Source: an uncultured Paracoccus sp. (GTDB lineage: Bacteria; Pseudomonadota; Alphaproteobacteria; Rhodobacterales; Rhodobacteraceae). From it: a DNA stretch of 64,000 nt. Position numbers and translations under genes: made by a program. Below, in pieces: positions 47,477-56,528 of the stretch. Within the stretch, counting starts at the first letter, position 1; each line of letters opens with the position of its first letter. The notes beneath the pieces are model-generated. The model did not search any database and was not told the origin of the DNA. It saw only the letters and a program-made list of their open reading frames with translations. The DNA lies in NCBI RefSeq assembly GCF_947487305.1, contig NZ_CANKWH010000004.1:62001-126000 (forward strand), given 5' to 3'.

Positions 47477-48742
47477 ATGCATCGCCCTGATTTCACGGCA
47501 AGGTTGAGTGATCTGGCTTTCGCTATCCGCCGATGCGCAAGCGTCGCCCTGTTGCTGCTTCTCGCCGGCGGGTACTTGGGCGCGTCACGGGCGCAGGAAA
47601 GTCCTGCGCTGACGGCGGGCGGGTTGCCAGTGCAGGCCATCGATGACCTCATCGAGGGGCGGGTGCAGACGCATATCGATCTGCCGCAGCGCCATCCGCT
47701 GGTCTACGCCATGCGGCACGAGTTTCTCGACGCGCTGACCGCCGAATGCGGACATCCGGACCGCTTCGAGAGCATCGTCCTGACGCGCGAGCTGATGGAC
47801 AATGTCTTGTTCGCCTATTTCACCTACGGCGACGCTGACCTAGGCGATTTTTCGAAGATGAGCTATGGAGAGGCCTTCCTGGCGCTGACCGGCAATCCGC
47901 TGCACAAGCTTTACCCCGCCGAGATGATCCGGCGCGAGATCGCCAGGGACCCGCAGGCCCATGTCCGCGAGGTGCTGTCGGAGCTCGGCGGCTGCGACAG
48001 CCCCAGGACCGCAAGCCTGCGCGAGAACCTCGATGCCGTCGCCGTCATGGGACCGCTGGCCTCGCACGAGACGACCTTCCTCCGCACTGTCTCGAACAAC
48101 AACGAGGGCTGGTACAACTGCTTCTACGCCGACCCTGACCGGCCCGATTCCGAGTTCTTCCAGTCCTATCAACTGGCGACACCGGCCACGGTCGGGCTGT
48201 ATATTCTCCCCTGGGCTGCGCATCTTGCGCCGGGCGAGTATCTGCCGCGCGCCCATTGCCCGGCGACACCGGACCCCGCGTTCGAGATCATCGAAGCGAA
48301 GCTTCTGCCCCCCGAACCCGTGCTTGACCCGGCCGCCTTGCCCGAAGGCGATCTGGCCACGCGGCTCGCGGCGGCGTTCCTCGACCAGTACATCCCCGCC
48401 CATGCGACGGGGCCGGATGGTGGCCCGCTGGTTCTGGGTGACGATCTCAGAGCGCGCTATTTCGACGAGATCGTCAGGTTCGAGCGGATCGAGGTGCCGC
48501 AGGACGAGATCGACCGTCTTCGGGCGGCGCGGATGGCCGAGGCCAAGACCCGTGGTTTCGACGATCCTGCGGCAGAGGATGTCATCAAGATCGCGACCGA
48601 CCTGCGCCTAAAGGCGCTGAAAGAGCGGAATGACCGCGGCATCTGGGCCCTGATCGACGAGGTGCGCGACCTCGCAGGCAACCAGAGTGCCAATTACATC
48701 ATGGCACGCACCGGATACGGTCTCATGAGGGATGTCGAGTAA
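47477..48742 (+). CDS. Exported protein of unknown function
   Basis: A 421-residue protein with a long signal sequence (positively charged, then ASVALLLLLAGGYLGASRAQE, cleavage near residue 41). The mature part is mainly helical and soluble, with an even number of cysteines and the motifs NNNEGWYNCFYADPDRPDSEFFQSY and NQSANYIMARTGYG. No family was recognised. ATG at 47477 follows GGAAGG at good spacing; ATG at 47462 and a still longer frame are alternatives. It is divergent from the PepSY operon and stands alone. G+C codon bias is a little weaker than in its neighbours. Confidence 0.75.
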   Translation: MHRPDFTARLSDLAFAIRRCASVALLLLLAGGYLGASRAQESPALTAGGLPVQAIDDLIEGRVQTHIDLPQRHPLVYAMRHEFLDALTAECGHPDRFESIVLTRELMDNVLFAYFTYGDADLGDFSKMSYGEAFLALTGNPLHKLYPAEMIRREIARDPQAHVREVLSELGGCDSPRTASLRENLDAVAVMGPLASHETTFLRTVSNNNEGWYNCFYADPDRPDSEFFQSYQLATPATVGLYILPWAAHLAPGEYLPRAHCPATPDPAFEIIEAKLLPPEPVLDPAALPEGDLATRLAAAFLDQYIPAHATGPDGGPLVLGDDLRARYFDEIVRFERIEVPQDEIDRLRAARMAEAKTRGFDDPAAEDVIKIATDLRLKALKERNDRGIWALIDEVRDLAGNQSANYIMARTGYGLMRDVE

Positions 48743-48795
48743 CGGCCATCCACCTCATGTCCCGGGTTTCGGGCAATGCCAGCACGGTTCGTCGG

Positions 48796-49425
48796 TCAGG
48801 CGCGCTCTACGCGATCCCACAGCGCCGCCAGTGCCGCCGCCGGGTCTTCCTCGGCCCAGATCTCGGCGCCAAGGGCGATGAAGTCGCTGACGGGCGACAG
48901 ATCGGCCAGCAGCGCGGCGGTGATCGCGCCCTCGGCCACGACCGGCACCTCGATCATCTCGGACCACCACTGGAACAGCTCGAGCGGCGCCGGCTCGCCC
49001 CGGCCAAGCGCGGTCTCGCCCACCGGGCCGAAGGCGACGTAATCCGCCCCGGCCTCGCCCGCGTTCATCCCCTCGTGCCGGGAATTGCCGCAGAAGGCGC
49101 CGATGATCGCGTCTGCTCCCAGTTCCTTCCGCGCCGCGCGCACACCGCGCGCGCCATCGGTCAGGTGCACGCCATCCAGCCCGTGGCGCAGCGCCAGCCG
49201 CACATGGTCGTCGATCACCACCGCCACGTCGCGGGCATGGGCGATCTCGCGCGCCAGATCGGCGAGCCGGCCCAGTTCGGCCTCGTCCCCGGCACCACGG
49301 ATGCGCAGGCAGGCGGGCGGCACCCGGTCCATCACAGCCGACAGAAGCGGCCCCAGCGTCGAGGCCTGCGCACCGGCGGGCGTGACGAGATAGAGTTGCG
49401 GTGCATTGGTCTGGTCGGCGGGCAT
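48796..49425 (-). CDS. Divergent ThiE/TenI-like thiamine phosphate synthase-family protein
   Basis: A 209-residue TIM-barrel protein of the ThiE/TenI family: LYLVTPAG at the start, DVAVVIDDHVRLALRHGLDGVHLTDGARG (70-95), GADYVAFGPVGET (127-138) and LGAEIWAEEDPAAAL at the end. The usual pyrophosphate-binding Q-x-R-x-K strand is altered to CLRIRG (39-44), losing the lysine, so it may not make thiamine phosphate. Similar divergent copies exist in related bacteria. It is divergent from trmJ and no thiamine gene or TPP riboswitch lies near. Long frames upstream are shadows of ctaA. Confidence 0.78.
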   Translation of the reverse strand: MPADQTNAPQLYLVTPAGAQASTLGPLLSAVMDRVPPACLRIRGAGDEAELGRLADLAREIAHARDVAVVIDDHVRLALRHGLDGVHLTDGARGVRAARKELGADAIIGAFCGNSRHEGMNAGEAGADYVAFGPVGETALGRGEPAPLELFQWWSEMIEVPVVAEGAITAALLADLSPVSDFIALGAEIWAEEDPAAALAALWDRVERA

Positions 49426-49497
49426 GGCGGGCTCCGTGGTTTTTACCGGCAATAGCGCAGCTTGCCCGTTCCTGCCAGAGTGGCTATTGCGCGGGCC

Positions 49498-50226
49498 ATG
49501 GAAACGAACCGTCAGCCCGTCATCATCCTTGTCCGCCCGCAGATGGGCGAAAACATCGGCGCCGCCGCCCGCGCCATGCTGAATTTCGGCCTGACCGAAA
49601 TGCGGCTGGTCGCGCCCCGCGACGGCTGGCCCAATCCCAAGGCCATCGCCATGGCCTCGGGCGCGGCAGGTCGGGTGCTGGATACGGCGCGGGTCTATCC
49701 GACGCTGGCCGAGGCGATGGAGGGGGTGGATTACGCCTTTGCCACCACCGCGCGCGGGCGCGAGCTGACGAAGCCGGTCTTTACTCCCGCGACGGCGATG
49801 GAGAAGGCGCGCGCGCATGACGGCCGCAGCGCCATCATCTTCGGGCCGGAACGCGCCGGGCTGGAGAACGATGACGTGGCCCGCGCCAATGCCATCGTGA
49901 CCGTGCCGGTGAACCCCGATTTCCCCTCGCTGAACCTTGCCCAGGCCGTGTTGGTGATGGGTTACGAATGGGGACGCGAGCATCTGCCGCCCGAGCCCGC
50001 GCCGCAAGGGCGCCGTCCGGCGGGCGAAGTGCCGGCCGACCGCATCGAGATCGAGAAGCTGGGCGATCATTACGAGGAAAGGCTGGAAACCGCCGGCTTC
50101 TTCTTCCCCGAAACCAAGGCCCCGGCCATGCGCTTGAACCTGCGCAACATGTGGTCGCGGCTGAACCTGACCCGGGGCGATGTGCAGATCCTTCACGGGA
50201 TGCTGCGCCAATTGACCCGCCGCTAG
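49498..50226 (+). CDS. trmJ: TrmJ-family tRNA (cytidine/uridine-32-2'-O-) methyltransferase
   Basis: A 242-residue SPOUT methyltransferase: PVIILVRPQMGENIGAAARAMLNFGLTEMRLVAPRDGWPNPKAIAMASGA, then the knot region AIIFGPERAGLENDDVARANAIVTVPVNPDFPSLNLAQAV. TrmJ methylates the ribose of tRNA position 32. The C-terminal helical part (ETKAPAMRLNLRNMWSRLNLTRGDVQILHGMLRQLTR) is typical. ATG at 49498 is chosen; GTG at 49480 is possible. Confidence 0.92.
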   Translation: METNRQPVIILVRPQMGENIGAAARAMLNFGLTEMRLVAPRDGWPNPKAIAMASGAAGRVLDTARVYPTLAEAMEGVDYAFATTARGRELTKPVFTPATAMEKARAHDGRSAIIFGPERAGLENDDVARANAIVTVPVNPDFPSLNLAQAVLVMGYEWGREHLPPEPAPQGRRPAGEVPADRIEIEKLGDHYEERLETAGFFFPETKAPAMRLNLRNMWSRLNLTRGDVQILHGMLRQLTRR

Positions 50227-50268
50227 GCCCGTCCTAGGGTCCGCGCGACTATCCAAGGAGCCACGAGA

Positions 50269-51417
50269 ATGGCCAAACGTCCCATCTTCGAAGAGGTCTC
50301 TGACCCCACAGCCGTCACAAGGCCGGTTGCCACCAAGGGCGTGATCGACGCCGCGCCGAAGGGTGCGCGCCGCGCCATCCGGGCCTGGCTGGTGGTGCTG
50401 TTCGTCATGGTCGCCGCGATGATCGCGCTTGGTGGTGCGACCCGGCTGACCGGCTCGGGCCTGTCGATCACCGAATGGGCGCCAGTCACCGGCACGCTGC
50501 CGCCGATGGACGAGGCCAAGTGGCAGGCGGAATTCGAGGCCTATCAGCAGATCCCGCAATTCACCGAGGTCAATCCCGACATGGATCTGGCCGGGTTCAA
50601 GCAGATCTACTGGTGGGAATGGTCGCACCGCTTCCTCGGCCGCGCCGTCGGGCTGGTCTGGGCGCTCGGCTTCCTGGTCTTCCTCGCCACGAAGCGCATC
50701 CCGACCGGCTGGACGCCGCGGCTTCTGGGCATCGGCGCGCTTGGCGGGCTGCAGGGCGCGATCGGCTGGTGGATGGTGCATTCGGGATTGCAGGAGGGGA
50801 TGGTGCGCGTCGCCTCCTATCGGCTCGCCACGCATCTGGGTCTGGCCTTCGCCATCCTCGGGCTGATCGCCTGGTATGCGCTGCTGCTGACGCGCTCCGA
50901 GGCTGATCTGATGCGGGCGCGCCGCGCGGGCGAGGGCAAGCTCTTCTCCATGTCCACCGGTCTGATGCATCTGACCTTCCTGCAGATCCTGATCGGCGCA
51001 CTGGTCGCGGGCATCGATGCGGGGCGGCAATATACCGGCTGGCCCACGATGGGCGGCGAGTGGATTCCGGCGGCGATCTGGGACGGGGCGCTTGGCTGGC
51101 GGAATTTCTTCGAGAACCCGGCGCTGGTGCAGTTCATCCACCGCATGACCGGCTATCTGCTGGCGATCTTTGCCGTGGTCGTCTGGCTGCGCGCCCGCCG
51201 CTCGCCCCATCCGGTGACGCGCGGGGCCTTCACCGTGATGATCGTCATGGTTGCGGTTCAGGTCGGATTGGGCATCATGAACGTGCTGAATGCCTCGCCG
51301 CTGCCCTTGGCGCTGGCGCACCAGATCGGCGCCATCGCCCTCTTCGCGCTGATCATCCGCGCCCGCTTCAACGCCCGCTATCCTTACGAAACCTCTGTCC
51401 GGGGAACCATCCGATGA
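50269..51417 (+). CDS. ctaA: Heme A synthase
   Basis: COX15/CtaA-type monooxygenase that oxidises heme O to heme A for aa3-type oxidases. The 382-residue protein has eight membrane helices and the four conserved histidines at His120 (WEWSHRFLGR), His189 (LATHLGLA), about 291 (QFIHRMTGY) and about 353 (LAHQIGA), with GGATRLTGSGLSITEWAPVTG near the N-terminus. Its presence implies an aa3 oxidase elsewhere, beside the cbb3 enzyme here. Its stop overlaps the start of the M32 peptidase gene (ATGA). Confidence 0.96.
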   Translation: MAKRPIFEEVSDPTAVTRPVATKGVIDAAPKGARRAIRAWLVVLFVMVAAMIALGGATRLTGSGLSITEWAPVTGTLPPMDEAKWQAEFEAYQQIPQFTEVNPDMDLAGFKQIYWWEWSHRFLGRAVGLVWALGFLVFLATKRIPTGWTPRLLGIGALGGLQGAIGWWMVHSGLQEGMVRVASYRLATHLGLAFAILGLIAWYALLLTRSEADLMRARRAGEGKLFSMSTGLMHLTFLQILIGALVAGIDAGRQYTGWPTMGGEWIPAAIWDGALGWRNFFENPALVQFIHRMTGYLLAIFAVVVWLRARRSPHPVTRGAFTVMIVMVAVQVGLGIMNVLNASPLPLALAHQIGAIALFALIIRARFNARYPYETSVRGTIR

Positions 51418-52886
51418 GCGCCTTCGACGACCTTCTCGCCTTCCAGCGCCAGACCGAGGCCCTGTCTTCGGTGGCCGAACGCCTTGGCTGGGACCAGGAA
51501 ACCGTCATGCCGCGCGGCGCGACCGAGCAGCGGGCCGAGGAAATGGGCGCGATGGAATCGGTGCTGCACGAACGCCGCACCGACCCGCGCATCGGCGAAT
51601 GGCTGGAGGTCGCGGAACCCCGGACCGAGGCCGAGGCCCGCGCGGTCGAGCTGATCGCCCGCGACTTCACCCGCAAGAACCGCGTGCCTGCCCGGCTGGC
51701 ATCCGAGATCGCCCGCGTCACCTCGCTGGCGCAGGGCATCTGGGCCGAGGCGCGCGCCAATGACGCGCCCGAGGAGTTCCTGCCGACGCTCGACAACGTT
51801 CTGATGCTGAAGCGCGAAGAGGCGGCGGCGCTGGCCGATGGCGGTGATCTTTACGACGCGCTCTTGGATGATTACGAACCCGGCGCGACCGGGGCAGGGG
51901 TGGCGGCGCTGTTCGACCAGATGCGCCCGCGACTGGTGTCGCTGCGCGAGGACATTCTGGGCGCCGACAATCCGCCCGCCGCACTGACCGGCCATTTCCC
52001 CCATGACACGCAGCTGCGCCTTGCCCGTGCCTGCGCCAGCGCCTTCGGCTATGACTGGTCGCGCGGGCGGATGGACATTGCCGTCCATCCCTTCAGCTCG
52101 GGCCGCTGGCAGGACAGTCGCATCACCACCCGCGTGGTCGAGACCGATCCGTTCAACTGCTTCTATTCGACCATCCACGAGGTCGGTCATTCGAGCTACG
52201 AGCTGGGCATCGACGAGGATTACGCCTTCACGCCGCTCGGCCGGGGCGTCTCGCTTGGCGTGCATGAAAGCCAGAGCCGCATCTATGAGAACCAGATGGG
52301 CCGCTCGCGCGCCTTCTCGGGCTGGCTGTTCGCGCGCATGCATGACGCCTTCGACGGGCTGAACGTGGCCAATGCGGACGAGTTCTATCGCACCGTCAAC
52401 CGGGTGACGCCGGGCTATATCCGCACCGAATCCGACGAGGTGCAGTATAACCTTCACATCATGCTGCGCTTCGATCTCGAGCGTGACCTGATCGCCGGGC
52501 GGCTGGACGTGGCCGATCTGACCGAGGCCTGGAACGCGCGCTTCCTCAAGGATTTCGGCGTGGCGGTGGATCGCCCGGCCAATGGCGTGTTGCAGGATGT
52601 TCACTGGTCGGTGGGCCTTTTCGGCTATTTCCCGACCTATGCGCTTGGCAATGTCTATGCCGGCTGCCTGAACGCCGCCATGCGCGCGGCCGTGCCGGAA
52701 CTGCCCGAGGCGCTGGCCCGTGGCGATGCGGCGCCCGGCGTCGAATGGCTGCGCGAGAACGTGCAGCGCCATGGCGGCCTCTTGCCGCCGCGCCGTCTGA
52801 TCGAGGAAGCGACCGGCGGCGAGGTCGGGCCCGAGGCGCTGCTGGACTATCTCGAGGAGAAATTCGGGCGGATCTACGCCTTGTAA
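51414..52886 (+). CDS. M32-family metallocarboxypeptidase (Taq type)
   Basis: A 490-residue zinc carboxypeptidase with the HExxH motif at His255-Glu256-Val-Gly-His259 (IHEVGHSSYELG), the downstream metal-ligand region GVHESQSRIYENQMGRS and the family motif TPGYIRTESDEVQYNLHIMLRFDLE. It removes C-terminal residues from peptides in the cytoplasm. The ATG at 51414 overlaps the ctaA stop; the frame open to 51060 is inside ctaA. Followed by a strong terminator. Confidence 0.95.
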   Translation: MSAFDDLLAFQRQTEALSSVAERLGWDQETVMPRGATEQRAEEMGAMESVLHERRTDPRIGEWLEVAEPRTEAEARAVELIARDFTRKNRVPARLASEIARVTSLAQGIWAEARANDAPEEFLPTLDNVLMLKREEAAALADGGDLYDALLDDYEPGATGAGVAALFDQMRPRLVSLREDILGADNPPAALTGHFPHDTQLRLARACASAFGYDWSRGRMDIAVHPFSSGRWQDSRITTRVVETDPFNCFYSTIHEVGHSSYELGIDEDYAFTPLGRGVSLGVHESQSRIYENQMGRSRAFSGWLFARMHDAFDGLNVANADEFYRTVNRVTPGYIRTESDEVQYNLHIMLRFDLERDLIAGRLDVADLTEAWNARFLKDFGVAVDRPANGVLQDVHWSVGLFGYFPTYALGNVYAGCLNAAMRAAVPELPEALARGDAAPGVEWLRENVQRHGGLLPPRRLIEEATGGEVGPEALLDYLEEKFGRIYAL

Positions 52887-52894
52887 GCGCCGCC

Positions 52895-52948
52895 GGATAT
52901 TTGGACGAGAAAGAAACCCGCGCGGATGCGATCATCCGGGCGGGTTTT
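52895..52948 (+). terminator. Terminator and 3'-end motif after the M32 peptidase gene
   Basis: GGATATTTGG (52895-52904) follows the stop, then AAACCCGC (52914-52921), CGGATG (52923-52928), loop, CATCCG (52933-52938) and GCGGGTTT (52940-52947) form a long hairpin ending in TTTT. The first motif resembles that at 23568-23577. Confidence 0.85.
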
Positions 52949-53012
52949 GCTTTTCCGCTTGGGTTTCGGGAAACTCTGCTATCGTGGCCGGTGACGAACC
53001 GGGGAGGGGTCG

Positions 53013-53297
53013 ATGCGGCGAGGGATTTGGGGTGTGGCAGTCTGCCTGCTGATCCCCGCTGGCATGGGTCTTGCGGATGATGCCGCGACCCTCGCGCAGC
53101 AATGCGTCACCTGCCACGGGGCAGAGGGCGAGGCGATCCCGCCCCTGGCCGGACTGCCCGAGGCCGATGTGACGGCGGCGCTCTTGGCCTATCGGGCGGG
53201 TGAACGGCCCGATGCGCTGATGCAGGTGGTGGCCAAGCGGCTCAGCGATGATGAGATCGCGGCGCTGGCAGCCTATTTTGAGGGCCTCGGTCCATGA
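53013..53297 (+). CDS. fccA: Monoheme cytochrome c subunit of flavocytochrome c sulfide dehydrogenase-like pair
   Basis: A 94-residue exported cytochrome c: signal peptide (RRGIWGVAVCLLIPAGMGLA), CxxCH at Cys31-Cys34-His35 and a likely axial Met70 (ALMQVVAKRLSDDEIAALAAYF). It has one heme, like the small FccA/SoxE type. Its stop overlaps the flavoprotein start (ATGA), a classic sign of one complex. Symbol given by analogy; substrate not proven. Confidence 0.85.
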   Translation: MRRGIWGVAVCLLIPAGMGLADDAATLAQQCVTCHGAEGEAIPPLAGLPEADVTAALLAYRAGERPDALMQVVAKRLSDDEIAALAAYFEGLGP

Positions 53298-54568
53298 GGG
53301 AAAGCATCTCCCTGAGCCGCCGGCAGTTGCTGGCCCTGTCCGGTGCGGCGCTGCTGCCCGCGCCGATGGTCATGGCGCAGGGGCGGCCGCGCGTGGTGGT
53401 CATCGGCGGCGGTGCGGGCGGGGCGACAGTGGCGCGCTATCTGGCGAAGGACAGCGGTGGCGCGATCGAGGTGGTGCTGGTCGAGCCGGCGCATCGCTAT
53501 GACAGCTGCTTTTTCTCCAATATCGCGCTTGGCGGTTTCTGGGAGTTCTCGGCGCTGGGGCATGGCTATGACGGGCTGGCCGGGGTGCAACTGGTGCAGG
53601 ACTGGGCGACCGGCGTCGACCGCGACGCGCGGCGGGTCGCGCTGGGGGGCGGCGGCAGCGTGAGCTATGACCGGCTGGTCATCGCGCCGGGGATCGATTT
53701 CGTCGAGGGTGCGGTGCCGGGCTGGGATGTGGCGAGCCAGCAGGCGATGCCCCATGCCTACAAGGGCGGCAGCCAGATCCGGGTGCTCAAAGCGCAGATC
53801 GAGGCCATGCGTGAGGGCGGCACTTTTGCCCTGATCGCCCCGCCCAATCCTTATCGCTGCCCGCCGGGGCCTTACGAGCGCGCGTCGATGGTGGCGCATC
53901 TTCTGACGCAATCGAACCCGACCGCAAAGATCCTGATCGTCGATCCCAAGGAGAGCTTTGCCAAGCAGGCGCTGTTCGAGGAGGGCTGGCAGAACCACTA
54001 TCCCGGCATGATCACCCGCATCGGCCCGGATTTCGGTGCCGACACGGTCGAGGTGCGCCCCGAGACCATGGAGCTCGTCATCGACGGCGAGGTCGAGGCG
54101 GTGGATGTCTGCAACGTCATCCCGGCGCAGCAGGCGGGGATGATCGCGGCTCAGGCCGGGCTGACCGACGAGACGGGCTGGGCGCCGGTGCGGCCCGAGG
54201 ATATGCGTTCGCGGCTGGATGAGGCTGTGACCGTGCTGGGCGATGCGGCGGCACAGGGCGACATGCCGAAATCGGCCTTCGCGGCGAACAGTCAGGCCAA
54301 GGTCGTGGCCCATGCGCTGCGCGCCGAACTGACCGGCGGCACCGCCCCCGCACCGCGCTATCTGAACACCTGCTGGTCGCTGATCGCCGCGCATGACGGG
54401 GTGCGCGTTGGCGCGACCTATGCCCCTGCCGAGGGCAAGATCACCGCGCTGGACAGCTTTGTCTCGCAGCCGGGCGAAAGCGCCGAGCGGCGGCGGCAGA
54501 CATGGCTGGAAAGCGTCGACTGGTACCGGGCGATCTCGGCCGACATCTTCGGGTCATCTTCGAGCTAG
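53294..54568 (+). CDS. fccB: Flavoprotein subunit of flavocytochrome c sulfide dehydrogenase-like pair
   Basis: A 424-residue exported flavoprotein: twin-arginine signal (SLSRRQLLALSGAALLPAPMVMAQ), FAD loop VVVIGGGAGGATVARYL, Cys72 in HRYDSCFFSNIALGG at the place of the cysteine that binds FAD covalently in FCSD, and Cys189 (NPYRCPPGPYERASM) and Cys360 (RYLNTCWSLIA) at the places of the redox-active pair. It would oxidise sulfide in the periplasm to zero-valent sulfur, giving electrons to FccA. No sox genes lie in the window. Confidence 0.9.
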   Translation: MRESISLSRRQLLALSGAALLPAPMVMAQGRPRVVVIGGGAGGATVARYLAKDSGGAIEVVLVEPAHRYDSCFFSNIALGGFWEFSALGHGYDGLAGVQLVQDWATGVDRDARRVALGGGGSVSYDRLVIAPGIDFVEGAVPGWDVASQQAMPHAYKGGSQIRVLKAQIEAMREGGTFALIAPPNPYRCPPGPYERASMVAHLLTQSNPTAKILIVDPKESFAKQALFEEGWQNHYPGMITRIGPDFGADTVEVRPETMELVIDGEVEAVDVCNVIPAQQAGMIAAQAGLTDETGWAPVRPEDMRSRLDEAVTVLGDAAAQGDMPKSAFAANSQAKVVAHALRAELTGGTAPAPRYLNTCWSLIAAHDGVRVGATYAPAEGKITALDSFVSQPGESAERRRQTWLESVDWYRAISADIFGSSSS

Positions 54569-54711
54569 CCGCGCTTCTGTGGCATCCCTGCCGACAGCCG
54601 TCGCAACATGGTTAACGCCATCTGGAAACCGCCCCTTGCCTCGTCTAGGCTGGCGGGAAGATTGACACTTTCGGCCGCCGTCCGCCGCCGATCCCGCAAG
54701 GAGAGCGCGCC

Positions 54712-56484
54712 ATGGCGACAGAAGGTCTGGGTCCGATCATGGCGCCTGCGGTGGCGCTGCTGGGCGCCTCGGTGCTGGCGATCCCACTGTTCCGGCGCCT
54801 CGGGCTTGGTTCGGTTCTCGGCTATTTCGCCGCCGGCGTGGCGGTCGGACCCTTCGGCCTGAGGCTCTTCAGCGATCCCGAGGCGATGCTGCACGTGGCG
54901 GAACTGGGGGTCGTCCTGTTCCTCTTCATCATAGGGCTCGAGCTTCGACCGGCGCGGCTCTGGGCGATGCGGCAGCAGATCTTCGGGGTCGGGCTGTTGC
55001 AGGTGCTGGCCTGTATCGCGCTGCTGACCCTGACCGGCCACCTGGCCTTCGGCTATCCGCTGGTCGTGTCCTTCGTCGGTTCGGCCGGCTTCGTGCTGTC
55101 CTCGACCGCCGTCATCATGTCGGTGATGCAGGAACAGGGCGAAATCGCCACGCCCGAGGGGCAGAAATCGGTGGCGATCCTGCTGTTCGAGGATCTGCTG
55201 ATCGTGCCCCTGCTGGCGATCATCGCGATCCTCGCCCCGGTGCAGAGCGAGGAGGGTGGCAATATCTGGGCCAGCATCGGCATCGGCCTGGCCGCCATCG
55301 CCTTCCTGCTGGCGGCGGGCCGCTGGCTGATGGACCCGATGTTCGCGCTTCTGGCCCGCGCCCGCTCGCGCGAGGCGATGAGCGCCGGGGCGCTGCTCGT
55401 GGTGCTGGGCGCGGCGCTGCTGATGGATCAGGCGGGGCTGTCGACCGCCATGGGCGCCTTCCTCGCCGGGGTGATGCTGTCGGGATCGGATTATCGCCAC
55501 CAGATCGAGGCCGATATCGAACCCTTCCGGGGCATCCTGATGGGTCTCTTCTTCCTCTCGGTCGGCATGTCGTTGGATCTGGGCATCGTCGCCAGTCAGT
55601 GGCTTCTTGCGATCAGCCTTGTCATCGCGGCAATGGCCGTGAAGGCGGTCGGTGTCTATGTCATCGCCCGCATGACCGGCAGCAATTCCCGCGCCGCGAT
55701 CCGGCGGATGGTGCTGTTCGCGCAGGGCGGCGAGTTCGCCTTTGTCCTCTACGGCGCTGCTGGCGGTGCCGGTATCCTGAGCGAGGAGACCGAGGCACTG
55801 TTTTCCGCCGTGGTCATCCTGTCGATGGCGCTGACCCCGGTGCTTCTGGTGGTGATGAACCGGCTGTTGCCCGCCGAGCGCGAGGATTTCGACGGCATCG
55901 AGGGGGCCGAGGACCTGCATGGCCGGGCGCTGATGATCGGCTTTGGCCGCTTTGGCCAGATGGCCAGCCAGGGCCTCTTGGCGCGCGGGCTGGACGTGTC
56001 GATCATCGACACCGATACCGAGATGATCCGCGCCGCCGAAAGCCTTGGCTTCAAGGTCTATTACGGCGATGGCGCGCGGCTCGACATCCTCCACGCCTCC
56101 GGTGCCGAGGAGGCCGAGCTGATCCTGGTCTGCGTCGATGACGCCGATGTCGCCAATCGCATCGTCGAGCTGGTGCAATCGGAATTCCCGCAGGCCAAAT
56201 TGCTCGTGCGCGCCATCGACCGGCGTCACAGCATCCACCTGCGCGCCGAGGGGGTCGAGTTCGAGATCCGCGAAACGGTGGAATCGGCGCTGGCCATGGC
56301 GCGGGAATCGCTCTTGGAACTGGGCGTCGACGAATCCGAGGCGAATGACATCATCGAGGACCTGCGCGCCCGTGACCGCCGGCGCATGGCGATCCAGCTG
56401 TCCGAGGGGATGCTGGGCGGGCGCGACCTCTTGCATCGCAACATTGCTGACAGCTTCGCACCCACCGGCACCAACAGCAGCTAG
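54712..56484 (+). CDS. CPA2/Kef-type cation:proton antiporter with RCK NAD-binding domain
   Basis: A 590-residue protein: 12-13 membrane helices (about 5-385) of the Na+/H+ exchanger fold, with FIIGLELRPARLWAMR, SSTAVIMSVM and VAILLFEDLLIVPLLA, followed by a TrkA-N domain with ALMIGFGRFGQMASQGLLARG near residue 405 (Rossmann). This is the KefB/KefC layout for K+ efflux; the usual C-terminal tail is Arg/Glu-rich. It stands alone and converges on preA. Confidence 0.92.
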   Translation: MATEGLGPIMAPAVALLGASVLAIPLFRRLGLGSVLGYFAAGVAVGPFGLRLFSDPEAMLHVAELGVVLFLFIIGLELRPARLWAMRQQIFGVGLLQVLACIALLTLTGHLAFGYPLVVSFVGSAGFVLSSTAVIMSVMQEQGEIATPEGQKSVAILLFEDLLIVPLLAIIAILAPVQSEEGGNIWASIGIGLAAIAFLLAAGRWLMDPMFALLARARSREAMSAGALLVVLGAALLMDQAGLSTAMGAFLAGVMLSGSDYRHQIEADIEPFRGILMGLFFLSVGMSLDLGIVASQWLLAISLVIAAMAVKAVGVYVIARMTGSNSRAAIRRMVLFAQGGEFAFVLYGAAGGAGILSEETEALFSAVVILSMALTPVLLVVMNRLLPAEREDFDGIEGAEDLHGRALMIGFGRFGQMASQGLLARGLDVSIIDTDTEMIRAAESLGFKVYYGDGARLDILHASGAEEAELILVCVDDADVANRIVELVQSEFPQAKLLVRAIDRRHSIHLRAEGVEFEIRETVESALAMARESLLELGVDESEANDIIEDLRARDRRRMAIQLSEGMLGGRDLLHRNIADSFAPTGTNSS

Positions 56485-56512
56485 GGCGCGAACCGTTACC
56501 GGCCCGCGCCCT
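56483..56512. terminator. Hairpin between the convergent Kef and preA genes
   Basis: AGGGCGCG (56483-56490) / CGCGCCCT (56505-56512) is a perfect 8-bp stem overlapping the Kef stop codon and lying 17 bases from the preA stop. No T-tract follows on either strand, so termination is uncertain. Confidence 0.45.
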
Positions 56513-56528
56513 GCCGGGGAGAACTCGT

